Origin: JBAZOO01 sp041648735
GTDB lineage: Bacteria; Verrucomicrobiota; Lentisphaeria; Oligosphaerales; CAITYL01
Assembly (NCBI GenBank): GCA_041648735.1
Contig: JBAZOO010000033.1
Coordinates: forward strand, 1-44,401
Reading direction: 5' to 3'
DNA length: 44,401 nt
Shown here: piece by piece, positions 15,463-21,822 of the stretch
How the letters are laid out: every line of letters begins with the position of its first letter
Numbering within the stretch: position 1 is the stretch's first letter
Position numbers and translations under genes: made by a program
The notes under the pieces: model-generated
The model's input: only the letters and a program-made list of their open reading frames with translations
The model's database searches: none
What the model was told of the DNA's origin: nothing

Positions 15463-15668
15463 GCCATCACCGCCACGCGTTGGACGCCAACGAACTGGTT
15501 GGATACCGGTTCCTCCACTTCCAAGCACAACTCAATGGCTTCCTTGATTCTTTTCATCAGCACATCCAACGACTTGGCCTGAGTGTGGCACCCGCGCAGG
15601 GCAGGTACCGACGCAACGAAATAACCGTCCTCATCCAACTCAATTACCACATTGAATTCTTTAATCAT
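15459..15668 (-). CDS. hicB: HicB-family antitoxin
   Basis: A 69-residue HicB-like protein of the short type without a C-terminal DNA-binding domain: FNVVIELDEDGYFVASVPAL, then RGCHTQAKSLDVLMKRIKEAIELCL. This is the degraded-RNase-H fold that blocks HicA. The last residues (VSNQFVGVQRVAVMA) run to the 4-base overlap with hicA. The ATG at 15668 is preceded by GGAGG. Because no DNA-binding domain is present, operon autoregulation would have to differ from HicB proteins that carry one. Confidence 0.9.
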   Translation of the reverse strand: MIKEFNVVIELDEDGYFVASVPALRGCHTQAKSLDVLMKRIKEAIELCLEVEEPVSNQFVGVQRVAVMA

Positions 15669-15733
15669 TTATATGCCTCCGTTTTCTGAAAACCACTATA
15701 TGTTTTTCCCCCTCTTTATCATCCCCGCCAAGG

Positions 15734-15838
15734 TGCGAACGCTTAAGATAGCCGACAGCGGGGAGCGCGGCAATGACGCCCGCTCTCGCTGCCGAGCCGA
15801 ACGCGCTCCCCGCTGTTCGGCTCATCGGATGGTTGGCC
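15734..15838 (-). repeat. attC of cassette 3
   Basis: The longest site (105 bp). Minus strand: GGCCAAC (15838-15832), long arm AGCCGAACAGCGGGGAGCG, a large loop with its own hairpin, second arm CGCTCCCCGCTGTCGGCT, then GTTCGCA (15740-15734). The arms pair over about 20 positions with exactly one extra A. R'' is complementary to the cassette start TTCGCC with one mismatch. It begins 11 bases beyond the stop of the small membrane protein gene. Confidence 0.85.
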
Positions 15839-15848
15839 GTGAGTCGTG

Positions 15849-16214
15849 TCATCCGACTCTGAACAAAGCACTAAGCACTTCGCAGGAGTCACTCCACAAC
15901 TCACTGGGACCGCTGAGAAGAAGCGCAACAACTGCAACCAAGCCGTAATAGCACAAACCTGAGATCACTAACTTGCCGACCCCTGTCCCAGCTCGTCGTC
16001 TGCGGACTGCTGATGTGACCAGTGACAGGGGGGCTATCACATGAATCAGCAGGATCACGCCCAAGCCGGTGAACATCACTGCCATGCCCACCCATCCGCC
16101 GTCCACCCCACGGGACATCAACAGGGCAAGCACAAACACAACGGGCCAGGATGCTGGGCCAGCCAGCACGAGCAGCCACTGCATCCAATTGTTTTTCGGA
16201 GGTATTGAACTCAT
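15849..16214 (-). CDS. Small integral membrane protein of cassette 3
   Basis: A 121-residue protein with three clear hydrophobic helices (about residues 12-32, 42-66 and 84-104) separated by short loops. The second loop is basic (SAVRRRRAGTG), so it probably faces the cytoplasm. A short polar tail ends SCEVLSALFRVG. No family is recognised. The ATG at 16214 has GGAAGGA upstream and begins 11 bases after attC 2, so the gene fills its cassette. Codon use is less GC-biased than in the chromosomal genes around the integron. Function unknown. Confidence 0.75.
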   Translation of the reverse strand: MSSIPPKNNWMQWLLVLAGPASWPVVFVLALLMSRGVDGGWVGMAVMFTGLGVILLIHVIAPLSLVTSAVRRRRAGTGVGKLVISGLCYYGLVAVVALLLSGPSELWSDSCEVLSALFRVG

Positions 16215-16225
16215 GGAGTCCTTCC

Positions 16226-16288
16226 GGCGAACGTCAGCCTTGAGGTTCGGCGAGCTTGCGAGCCGTAACCTCCGAGGCTTGGTTCGGC
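16226..16288 (-). repeat. attC of cassette 2 (overlaps the gene end)
   Basis: Minus strand: GCCGAAC (16288-16282), arm AGCCTCGGAGGTT, centre ACGGCTCGCAAGCTCGCCG, arm AACCTCAAGGCT, then GTTCGCC (16232-16226). The outer arms pair with one extra base. R'' is the exact complement of the cassette start TTCGGC. The site is translated as the last residues of the upstream gene (ASEVTARKLAEPQG). Confidence 0.8.
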
Positions 16289-17085
16289 CCGTTTCTTTGT
16301 CTTACATAGATTGACGTGCCCCTGATTTCCTCAATCACAACCTTGCTTCCTTTCTTGATCATCCGTTCGAGTGGGCGTGCAGCGTATTCATCCGTTCCGA
16401 CCCTGATTCTTCCCATCGGGTGCAAGGGCTCCACGACGTCGCCGGACTGTCCCAGTAAGACTTTTGGTGGCAGTGTGAGTTGCACCTGATTCGCTTTCAA
16501 GAAATCTATGAACCCGTTTCCAAACGCTTCTCGACCTGCTTTGTGCCCAGAAGGACCAACGATGAAGATGCCCAGGCCATCATGAGTTCCATCAAATACT
16601 ATCGACGCTGTCTCAAACCACATGGCAACATTCCAGTCGTTGTCCTTCACGGGATTATTTCCTTGTCCTGGCCCCCAATCTACCGAGTTGATCCCGTTCG
16701 GTCGCAACTTCAGAAAGTAGTACCGTCTGGTTCCGCATCTGTACCCAAAACAGAGGATTGACCCACCTGCGTCGTCTGACATGAACTGCGCGAACCTGTT
16801 TCGGATGAAATGCCCCAGAACGTTGACAAAATGTTGCCGGGTTCCGTTCTTGCGGCAACCCGACACGACGGCGGAAAGAAATATGGCGATCCAAGCCACC
16901 GATGACAGCAAACCGCTGAGAGGCAATGGTCGTAACACAAAAAGGTTGAGAAGTGCTACGAAGAAACAAGTGTACCCGATTGCGTACAGGATGCCGACAA
17001 ACACCAACTGCCCCACCGATTCCTTGAAGGTGATCTCCTTTCCGCCGTCAATGGTGTGGAAATATGCCTTCTCCTTCATATTCAT
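16234..17085 (-). CDS. Membrane protein with NfeD-like C-terminal OB domain (cassette 2)
   Basis: A 283-residue protein. Two hydrophobic helices occur at about residues 26-50 and 56-78. A middle region of about 150 residues (RNGTRQHFVNVLGHFIRN to about 215) shows no family I recognise. Residues about 215-262 match the NfeD C-terminal beta-barrel: MGRIRVGTDEYAARPLERMI, then KKGSKVVIEEIRGTSIYVR. NfeD domains accompany membrane proteases and stomatin-type proteins. None is present here, so the role is open. The start at 17085 lies 6 bases from attC 1, with no clear ribosome-binding site; Met3 (17079) is an alternative. The last 14 residues are attC sequence. Confidence 0.75.
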   Translation of the reverse strand: MNMKEKAYFHTIDGGKEITFKESVGQLVFVGILYAIGYTCFFVALLNLFVLRPLPLSGLLSSVAWIAIFLSAVVSGCRKNGTRQHFVNVLGHFIRNRFAQFMSDDAGGSILCFGYRCGTRRYYFLKLRPNGINSVDWGPGQGNNPVKDNDWNVAMWFETASIVFDGTHDGLGIFIVGPSGHKAGREAFGNGFIDFLKANQVQLTLPPKVLLGQSGDVVEPLHPMGRIRVGTDEYAARPLERMIKKGSKVVIEEIRGTSIYVRQRNGPNQASEVTARKLAEPQG

Positions 17086-17091
17086 CTCGTG

Positions 17092-17162
17092 GCCGAACTT
17101 TACGGGTGAGCGGTTTTTTTTCCCGCCGCGGGCAAAAAATACGCTCCACCCGCTTGTTCGGC
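17092..17162 (-). repeat. attC of cassette 1
   Basis: Minus strand: GCCGAAC (17162-17156), arm CGGGTGGAGCG, T/A-rich loop with an internal GC stem (CCCGCGGCGGG), arm CGCTCACCCG, then GTTCGGC (17098-17092). The arms pair perfectly apart from one extra G. R'' is the exact complement of TTCGGC at 17576-17571, the proposed cassette start. It begins 4 bases beyond the gene stop. Confidence 0.88.
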
Positions 17163-17166
17163 AAAT

Positions 17167-17511
17167 CTATTTTCTTTGCATTGCGGCAGACATCGATCCA
17201 TGCACTGAACACTGTGGTTCTTCACCGGGCGACTTGATTGTGTAGCGACCGCCCTTTGGGCATACCAATTTGGAAGACTCGTTCTTCAGGTACTCCGGAA
17301 GCTCTTGCTCTGGGATGGGTTTACAGCCCCTGGGGGCGTACAGCAGTGCCGAGGTCTCCTTCGTCGAATCGATCATCTTCATGTTGTTGATGCAGGCATT
17401 CCGATGGGAGACATCACGTGCTTTGGCAAATGCCAAGATGGCAATGGCTACCAGCGATGAAATAATCATCACCACCATGAATCCGGCCATTTGTTTCTTC
17501 GCCGCCGTCAT
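17167..17511 (-). CDS. Pseudopilin-like small protein (cassette 1)
   Basis: A 114-residue protein with one N-terminal membrane helix (GFMVVMIISSLVAIAILAFA) followed by a polar helix (KARDVSHRNACINNMKMIDS). The C-terminal part contains KLVCPKGGRYTI and QCSVHG, a disulphide-type ending seen in type II pseudopilin-like proteins of PVC bacteria. The helix starts with G-F as after prepilin-peptidase cleavage, but the family's glutamate at position +5 is missing (GFMVVM). It may therefore not be processed or assembled like a normal pseudopilin. The ATG at 17511 has GAGGA upstream. As the gene nearest to Pc it should be the best expressed cassette. Assignment to a function is inference. Confidence 0.7.
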   Translation of the reverse strand: MTAAKKQMAGFMVVMIISSLVAIAILAFAKARDVSHRNACINNMKMIDSTKETSALLYAPRGCKPIPEQELPEYLKNESSKLVCPKGGRYTIKSPGEEPQCSVHGSMSAAMQRK

Positions 17512-17570
17512 CGACTATCATCCTCATTTGTTGCAGAACTTGTTATTGAACGGTTTTTCCGTGTTTGCCG

Positions 17571-17577
17571 GCCGAAT
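17571..17577 (-). other. Proposed attI crossover / start of cassette 1
   Basis: Minus strand ATTCGGC. TTCGGC is the exact complement of the R'' box of attC 1, so cassette 1 most likely begins here. The base before TT is A instead of the G usual for IntI crossover points, so the site is either altered or mislocated by a few bases. It lies 104 bases downstream of the Pc -10 box and 60 bases before the first gene. Confidence 0.5.
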
Positions 17578-17680
17578 CGGACGGGGAGGCGACTGCCGTC
17601 CGGAGCTGCCAGACGCGACAACCGCCTCTTCCGCAATCGGTTGAGCCAGAGATTCCCGCCGCGGTTGGCCATTGACAAAT

Positions 17681-17709
17681 ACTATACTCGCCAGCGGCGG
17701 GGAATGCAA
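17681..17709 (-). promoter_or_regulatory. Pc, cassette-array promoter
   Basis: Minus strand TTGCAT (17709-17704), 17 bases, TATAGT (17686-17681). The predicted transcript starts at about 17674, crosses the attI point and runs through the cassettes. Position and direction are those of Pc in integrons. The gene-free stretch 17577-17928 holds only this promoter, the attI region and the divergent integrase promoter. Confidence 0.65.
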
Positions 17710-17861
17710 GCTTTCGTGCGGGGCCGCGCCGTGTTTGCCGGGATTTCGCCGTGCTTAACGGTTTTTCGGTCCATCCCGGCATTGACGCCGGCCCGACGGT
17801 TCCCTGCCGAAGGTTTAAGATTCTGCATGGCAAGTGGTTGCCTGAAATCTTCGCGGCGCGC

Positions 17862-17897
17862 TTGACTTTCGGGCCTTTATGCACTATTAATTATTAG
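17862..17897 (+). promoter_or_regulatory. Promoter of the integrase gene with a near-palindrome over the -10
   Basis: TTGACT (17862-17867), 17 bases, TATTAA (17885-17890). The -10 box is embedded in CTATTAATTATTAG (17884-17897), which is palindromic in 12 of 14 positions and could be a repressor site. Many intI promoters are covered by a LexA box; whether this is one cannot be told, because the LexA motif of this lineage is not known to me. AGGAAAGG precedes the ATG at 17929. Confidence 0.55.
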
Positions 17898-17928
17898 CGG
17901 CCATGTCTTTGGCAGGAAAGGTGCAGTC

Positions 17929-18489
17929 ATGTCCACGCAGATGAATGCGGTCTTGGAGGAGTTCCGCCGGTTCCTGGCGGGGCGCCGCCTGGTTCCGGAG
18001 CGGCACCTGACCTACTATGTGCTCTGGATCCGACGGTTCCTGGAGTTTGCGGCGCCGCGCCAGGCAGAAGGGTTTGAGGCTTGCCGCCTGACCTTTCTCG
18101 AAACCCTGGCGACGGCTTCCGGAACTCCCGATTGGCAGGTTGCGCAAGCGGACACGGCCATCAGAATCTATTATCACCAATTCCGAAAGGGGAGCGTCGG
18201 CGGTGATCCGAAGGTTCCGTCCACCACGGTTTCTCCTGGCTCCGGGAAACCCATACCCTCAGGTGCCAGCGAAACTGAGCGGCGCTTGGTGGCGGCGTTG
18301 CGCCTGCGCCATTACTCGCCGCATCGCACCGCCATCGAACTGCTGTATGGCGCTGGCTTGCGGCTGACCGAGCTATGCCAGTTGCGGGTGAAGGATCTTG
18401 ACTTCGCCAACCGTTGTTGCACTTCGGGCCAGCCTGGGGAAGCGCTGCCAGGAAAAAAAACGGGTTCAGCCGCTGGCGCGGCGGTTTAG
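17929..18489 (+). pseudogene. intI: Integron integrase (IntI-type tyrosine recombinase), internally deleted and truncated
   Basis: The 186-residue frame begins with an integrase-type N-terminal domain (MNAVLEEFRRFLAGRRLVPE, then HLTYYVLWIRRFLEF and IRIYYHQF). It later reaches LRLRHYSPHRT, which in IntI proteins starts the core-binding helices, but this is joined directly to AIELLYGAGLRLTELCQLRV KDLDF, which belongs more than 100 residues further on around the first catalytic arginine. After KDLDFAN the protein degenerates and stops. The Lys, the HxxR motif and the nucleophilic Tyr are absent. So one internal deletion of roughly 100-130 codons and loss of the C-terminal domain are inferred. 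It is convergent with, and abuts, the SDR gene. The residual frame is open but cannot be an active recombinase. Confidence 0.85.
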
Positions 18490-19269
18490 TCAGAACCGGG
18501 GCAGGGTCAGGCCGCCATCAATGACCAGCACCTGGCCGGTGGAATAGGGCAGGTCGCCCCGGGCGAGCAGGGCCACGGCCTTGCCGACGTCGGCGGGGGT
18601 GCCCCAGCGCGCCTGGAGGCAGAGCCCCTGTTGCAGCAACTGGTCGTACTTCTCCTTGACCCCCGCGGTCATGTCGGTGGCGATGATCCCCGGCCGGACC
18701 TCGTAGACGCCGATGCCGAACTCGGCCAGGCGCGCCGCCCAGAGCTTGGTCGCCATCCCCACCCCCGCCTTGGAGATGCAGTATTCGCCACGGTTGACGG
18801 AGGCGACCTCGGCGGAGATCGAGGAGACGTTGACGATGGCGCCGGCGAACGCCGCATCCTGCTGATGCTGGCGGATCATCCAGCGGGCCGCGGCCTGGGT
18901 GAGGAAGTAGGGGCCGCGCAGGTTGATGCCGAGCACGCGGTCGAAGCTCTCCTCGCTGGCGTGGAGCAGGTCGGTGCGCACCTGGGGGGCGACGCCGGCG
19001 TTGTTGACCAGGAGGTGCAGCGCGCCAAAGGCGGCCTCGATCCCGGCCAGGAGCCGCTCCCGGTCTTCGCGCCGGCTGATGTCGGCCTGGAAGTAGCGGA
19101 CTTCGCGGCCCGGCTGGGCCTGTTCCGCCAGTTCGCGCAGCGGCTCCGCCACCTCGCCGGCCGGTTTCGTCCCGGCCACGGCCAGGGCGAAGCCTTCGCG
19201 CAGCAGGGCGCTGGAGATGCCGAGGCCGATGCCCCGGGCCCCGCCGGTCACTAATGCCACTCGTTTCAT
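18490..19269 (-). CDS. Short-chain dehydrogenase/reductase
   Basis: A 259-residue classical SDR with Rossmann fold. TGGARGIG (residues 8-15) binds NAD(P), NNAG is at 89-92, and the catalytic set is Ser in VNVSS (about 149-150) with Tyr163 and Lys167 in YCISK. It ends with the usual GQVLVIDGGLTLPRF. It resembles 3-oxoacyl-ACP reductase or sugar-dehydrogenase types; the substrate cannot be assigned. It has an AAAGGGA ribosome-binding site. It is third in a run with the XRE-cupin regulator and the OYE-type reductase, 48 bases after the latter, so it probably acts in the same pathway. Its stop is directly next to the end of the broken integrase gene, so the array was placed, or the integrase truncated, at this junction. 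Confidence 0.9.
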   Translation of the reverse strand: MKRVALVTGGARGIGLGISSALLREGFALAVAGTKPAGEVAEPLRELAEQAQPGREVRYFQADISRREDRERLLAGIEAAFGALHLLVNNAGVAPQVRTDLLHASEESFDRVLGINLRGPYFLTQAAARWMIRQHQQDAAFAGAIVNVSSISAEVASVNRGEYCISKAGVGMATKLWAARLAEFGIGVYEVRPGIIATDMTAGVKEKYDQLLQQGLCLQARWGTPADVGKAVALLARGDLPYSTGQVLVIDGGLTLPRF

Positions 19270-19317
19270 GGTGTTCCCTTTCGGTTGATGGCGGTGCGGG
19301 CGGCCGCGGGCGGGCAG

Positions 19318-20652
19318 TCAGCGCTTCCGCAGCGAATAGTGGGCGCTGTCGCGGATGACGCAGCCGGTGGCGACGCCGTCGCGCATGAGCTGGGTGCAGC
19401 CGGAGCAGGCGACGCAGCACTTCTCCGGGCGGATCGCGCCGTGGGCGAGCAGGTCGCGCGGCAGGTCGGGGTAGGCGAAGGCCTGGCGGCCGATGCCGAT
19501 GAGGCTGGCCCAGCCGCGTTCGAGCATGCCGGCGGCGACGTCGGGGAGGAACTGGCGCAGCCAGGAGTAGCCGGTGCCGACGATGGGCAGGTCGGGGAAT
19601 TCGAGCTGGATGGCCCGGGTGATCTTGACGAAGCGCTCGATGCCGGCCAGCGGGTGTTCGGCCGGCGAGGTGAGGCCGCGCAGCGGCAGGTCGTAGGGGC
19701 GGCCGTAATGGGCTTGGAAATAGGGGTTGCCGATGGAGATGTTGACCAGTTCCACCCCCAACTGGCGGAGCTGGCGGATCAGCTCCAGCGGTTCGCTGAG
19801 GTCGCCGGCGAGGGAGCCGTCGGTGGCCATGCCGAAGCCGTAGGGGTGGGGGATGGCGTCGTAGGCGTTCATGCGCACGGTGAGGAGGAGGCCGGGGGCG
19901 GCGGCGCGGACGGCGGCGAGGGCCTCGCGCAGCAGGCGGGTGCGGTTCTCGAAGCTGCCGCCGTAGCGGCCCGGGCGGGTGTGGGAGGCGAGCAGTTCGG
20001 AGAGGAGGTAGCGGTGGCAGCACTTGAGGTCAACGCCATCGAAGCCGGCCTGGGCGGCGAGCTTGGCGCTTTCGGCGAAATGGGCGGGGAGGGCGGCGAG
20101 GTAGTCGTCGCTGACCGGTTCCACGCCGGGCGCCAGGTTCATGGCCGGATCCAGCACCGGGCTGTGGTGGGCGAGGAGCGGCGTGGGCTTCCCGGCGGGC
20201 TTGCTGTAGCGGCCGGAATGGGTGAGCTGGAGGAGCAGCAGCGGGCGGTGGCCGTGTTCCTTCGCGGCGGTTTCGCGGAGGTCGCGGACGAGGCGGGCGT
20301 AGGCGTCCACATTGCCGGCATGCAGCCAGAACTGGCCGGGGTTGGAGCGCGCCTCGGGGAGGATGGCCGTGGCCTCGGCCCAGACCAGGCCGGCGCCGCC
20401 GGCCGCGTAGCGCTGGTAGCGGCGGCTGGCCAGCGGCCCCGGCGCGCCGTCGGGTGTGGCGTCGAACCCTTCCATGGGATGGATGACGAGGCGGTTGGGG
20501 ATGGTGCGGCCGGCGACGGTGAGCGGGGCGGCGAAAAGGCTGCGGCCGGCGCTGAGCGGGATCTCCAGCGCCATTTCGGCGATGTCGGCGCGGAGTTCGG
20601 CGAGGGATTGGTAGTGGAACTTGGCGTGCCGGTGGCGGAGGGTCTCGTCCAT
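19318..20652 (-). CDS. NADH:flavin oxidoreductase (Old Yellow Enzyme family)
   Basis: A 444-residue FMN TIM-barrel reductase. Typical parts are RTIPNRLVIHPMEGFDA near the start, LLLLQLTHSGRYSKP, GFDGVDLKCCHRYLLSELLA (strand 5 substrate residues, here CCHRYL instead of the common HxAHGYL), SFENRTRLLREALAAVR, and VGTGYSW. Near the C-terminus is a cysteine cluster CCVACSGC plus a later CV (about residues 408-428), as in the iron-sulphur part of 2,4-dienoyl-CoA-reductase-like members, but the C-terminal FAD/NAD domain of those is absent. A [4Fe-4S] cluster is therefore likely but not proven. It starts after GGGAGA, 16 bases from the regulator. The substrate is unknown, with an enone or C=C bond as the family default. 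Confidence 0.87.
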   Translation of the reverse strand: MDETLRHRHAKFHYQSLAELRADIAEMALEIPLSAGRSLFAAPLTVAGRTIPNRLVIHPMEGFDATPDGAPGPLASRRYQRYAAGGAGLVWAEATAILPEARSNPGQFWLHAGNVDAYARLVRDLRETAAKEHGHRPLLLLQLTHSGRYSKPAGKPTPLLAHHSPVLDPAMNLAPGVEPVSDDYLAALPAHFAESAKLAAQAGFDGVDLKCCHRYLLSELLASHTRPGRYGGSFENRTRLLREALAAVRAAAPGLLLTVRMNAYDAIPHPYGFGMATDGSLAGDLSEPLELIRQLRQLGVELVNISIGNPYFQAHYGRPYDLPLRGLTSPAEHPLAGIERFVKITRAIQLEFPDLPIVGTGYSWLRQFLPDVAAGMLERGWASLIGIGRQAFAYPDLPRDLLAHGAIRPEKCCVACSGCTQLMRDGVATGCVIRDSAHYSLRKR

Positions 20653-20668
20653 GGGTCAGGTCTCCCGG

Positions 20669-21214
20669 TCAGAACCGTTTGTGCTTGGCGAGGTGGAGGA
20701 GGAGGAAGCGGCAGTCGTCCAGCGCCTCGTAGGTGTGCTCCCAGATGGCGTCGAACTGGATGGCGTCGCCGGCGGCGAGCAGGTGGGTTTCCCGGGGGAG
20801 GGTGACGCGGAGGCGGCCGGCGAGGGCCCAGATCACCTCGTGGTCGTCCCGGTGGACTTCCGGCCGGGAGAGGCGGGCGCCGCGGGCGGCCTCGCCGAGG
20901 AGGGCGCGGAGGTTGGCGAAGCGGACTTCCCGGAAGTGGAACTCGCCGGCGGCATGGGCGGTGGCGTGCTGGATTTGGGCGGTGCGGGCCTCGGCGAGCT
21001 GGAGCAGGTCGGCGGCGGTCTGGCCGAAGACGCGGGCGAGGCGGAAGAGGGTGTCGAGTTCGGGGGTTGCCTGGTTGCGTTCCAGCTTGGAGATGACGGC
21101 GGCGGAGAGGCCGGCGCGGCCGGCGACGGCGGCGATGGTCAGGCCGGCGCGCCGGCGCAGCTCGCGCAGGCTCCGGAAGTCATAGGCGGGTGTGGCGGTG
21201 GCGTCGGCGGGCAT
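20669..21214 (-). CDS. XRE-type regulator with cupin sensor domain
   Basis: A 181-residue transcription factor. Residues about 14-68 are the XRE helix-turn-helix (LRELRRRAGLTIAAVAGRAG, LSAAVISKLERNQATPELDT). Residues about 95-180 form a cupin barrel (RPEVHRDDHEVIWALAGRLR, then HLLAAGDAIQFDAIWEHTY) that would bind a small ligand. The start at 21214 is favoured by AGGAAAG. It is the first gene of a three-gene run with the OYE-type reductase and the SDR, so it probably controls them in response to a substrate or product. Ligand unknown. Confidence 0.88.
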   Translation of the reverse strand: MPADATATPAYDFRSLRELRRRAGLTIAAVAGRAGLSAAVISKLERNQATPELDTLFRLARVFGQTAADLLQLAEARTAQIQHATAHAAGEFHFREVRFANLRALLGEAARGARLSRPEVHRDDHEVIWALAGRLRVTLPRETHLLAAGDAIQFDAIWEHTYEALDDCRFLLLHLAKHKRF

Positions 21215-21302
21215 GGGGTTCTTTCCTGGAGGCGACAGACATGGTGAAAATACCATTTCCGGGAAAAAATGCAACTGGGCGCGCCCGCTGATGGCGGGGC
21301 GA

Positions 21303-21340
21303 TCATGAGTCCCAGGGGGCGCATGGGTCTTATGACAAAG
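21303..21340. repeat. 9-bp periodic repeat, right of the XRE regulator
   Basis: ATGAGTCCC-AGGGGGCGC-ATGGGTCTT-ATGAC: a degenerate 9-bp theme (ATGRGTCYN). The same theme recurs at 21713-21761, so the frameshifted gene between them is bracketed. Confidence 0.45.
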
Positions 21341-21358
21341 GGCAAGGGGCGGGCGGAA

Positions 21359-21678
21359 TCAGGGGTTGGCCGGAATGGCGGCGTGGATGACGCGGACGGG
21401 CTGGAGCGGCACCGCGTCCGCCGTGACCTGTCCATCCGGCGCCAGTTTCAGCCGCGGCAGAATCAGCTTGACATTGCCGGGCGAATCGGGGGAACTCACC
21501 AGCTCGATCCGCGCCACCTGCCCCGATGGTTCGAGGACAACCGCGAACACCGCCGCGCCTTCCTTGTAGCCGCGGACGCGGGCATAGCCGGCCGCTTCCC
21601 TGGCCTCTCCGCCGCGGACACTGCCACCACCCCGGCCAGGCAAAGGCCGGCCACCAACCATTGCGCCCGGTCCAGCAT
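21359..21678 (-). pseudogene. Frameshifted small secreted protein
   Basis: A signal peptide reads from the ATG at 21678 (MLDRAQWLVAGLCLAGVVAV, ending SAAE). The continuing frame then turns into low-quality sequence. In a neighbouring frame, from about 21610, a convincing mature part follows (AREAAGYARVRGYKEG, AAVFAVVLEPSGQVARIELV, ending IHAAIPANP at 21359). Joining them needs a shift at about 21605-21612, equivalent to one inserted or two deleted bases. The mature part has the look of a small TonB-C-like or periplasmic domain (VLEPSGQVARIELVSSPDSP), but I do not assign a family. Either a recent pseudogene or a base-calling error. No partner gene. Confidence 0.5.
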
Positions 21679-21712
21679 GTCGCATCTCTTGGCAATGGGT
21701 CGCCTGGGTCTC

Positions 21713-21761
21713 ATGAGTCCGATGGGGCTGATGAGTCCGATGGGGCTGATGAGTCCGATGG
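21713..21761. repeat. Tandem 18-bp (2 x 9-bp) repeat
   Basis: ATGAGTCCGATGGGGCTG occurs at 21713-21730 and 21731-21748 and two thirds again at 21749-21761. It lies between the gyrA end and the frameshifted gene. The unit is itself two 9-mers. Related 9-mers occur at 21303-21340. Confidence 0.8.
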
Positions 21762-21822
21762 TCCAGTCAATCCCAGCCGAGCTTGGCTTTGAGTTGCGGG
21801 CTTCGGCCAGGCGTTCAGGCGT

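Larger units (their letters stand above)
13945..18489 (-). mobile_element. Integron with six gene cassettes and a broken integrase gene
   Basis: The layout is that of an integron. An intI-like gene points right (17929-18489), and between it and the first cassette lie a divergent intI promoter and Pc. Six cassettes then follow leftwards, all with genes on the minus strand. Approximate cassette limits, cut at the base before TT of each R' box, are: 17576-17098, 17097-16232, 16231-15740, 15739-15186, 15185-14594 and 14593-13951. Each ends in a 57-105 bp attC. Cassette starts are complementary to their own R'' boxes with 0-1 mismatch. The cassettes are clearly more AT-rich than the genes on both sides. 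The integrase lacks most of its catalytic domain, so cassette movement would need an enzyme from elsewhere. Three of six cassettes carry toxin-antitoxin-like pairs, a known feature of sedentary chromosomal integrons. Confidence 0.88.

Noticed and set aside
13945..17162. CRISPR array
   Set aside because: The repeated elements are 57-105 bp, differ in sequence, and share only ends and fold. No regular 23-47 bp repeats with spacers and no cas gene; attC sites explain them.
17543..18180. Two minus-strand frames opposite the integrase and its promoters
   Set aside because: They overlap Pc, attI and the N-terminal part of the integrase and match no family.
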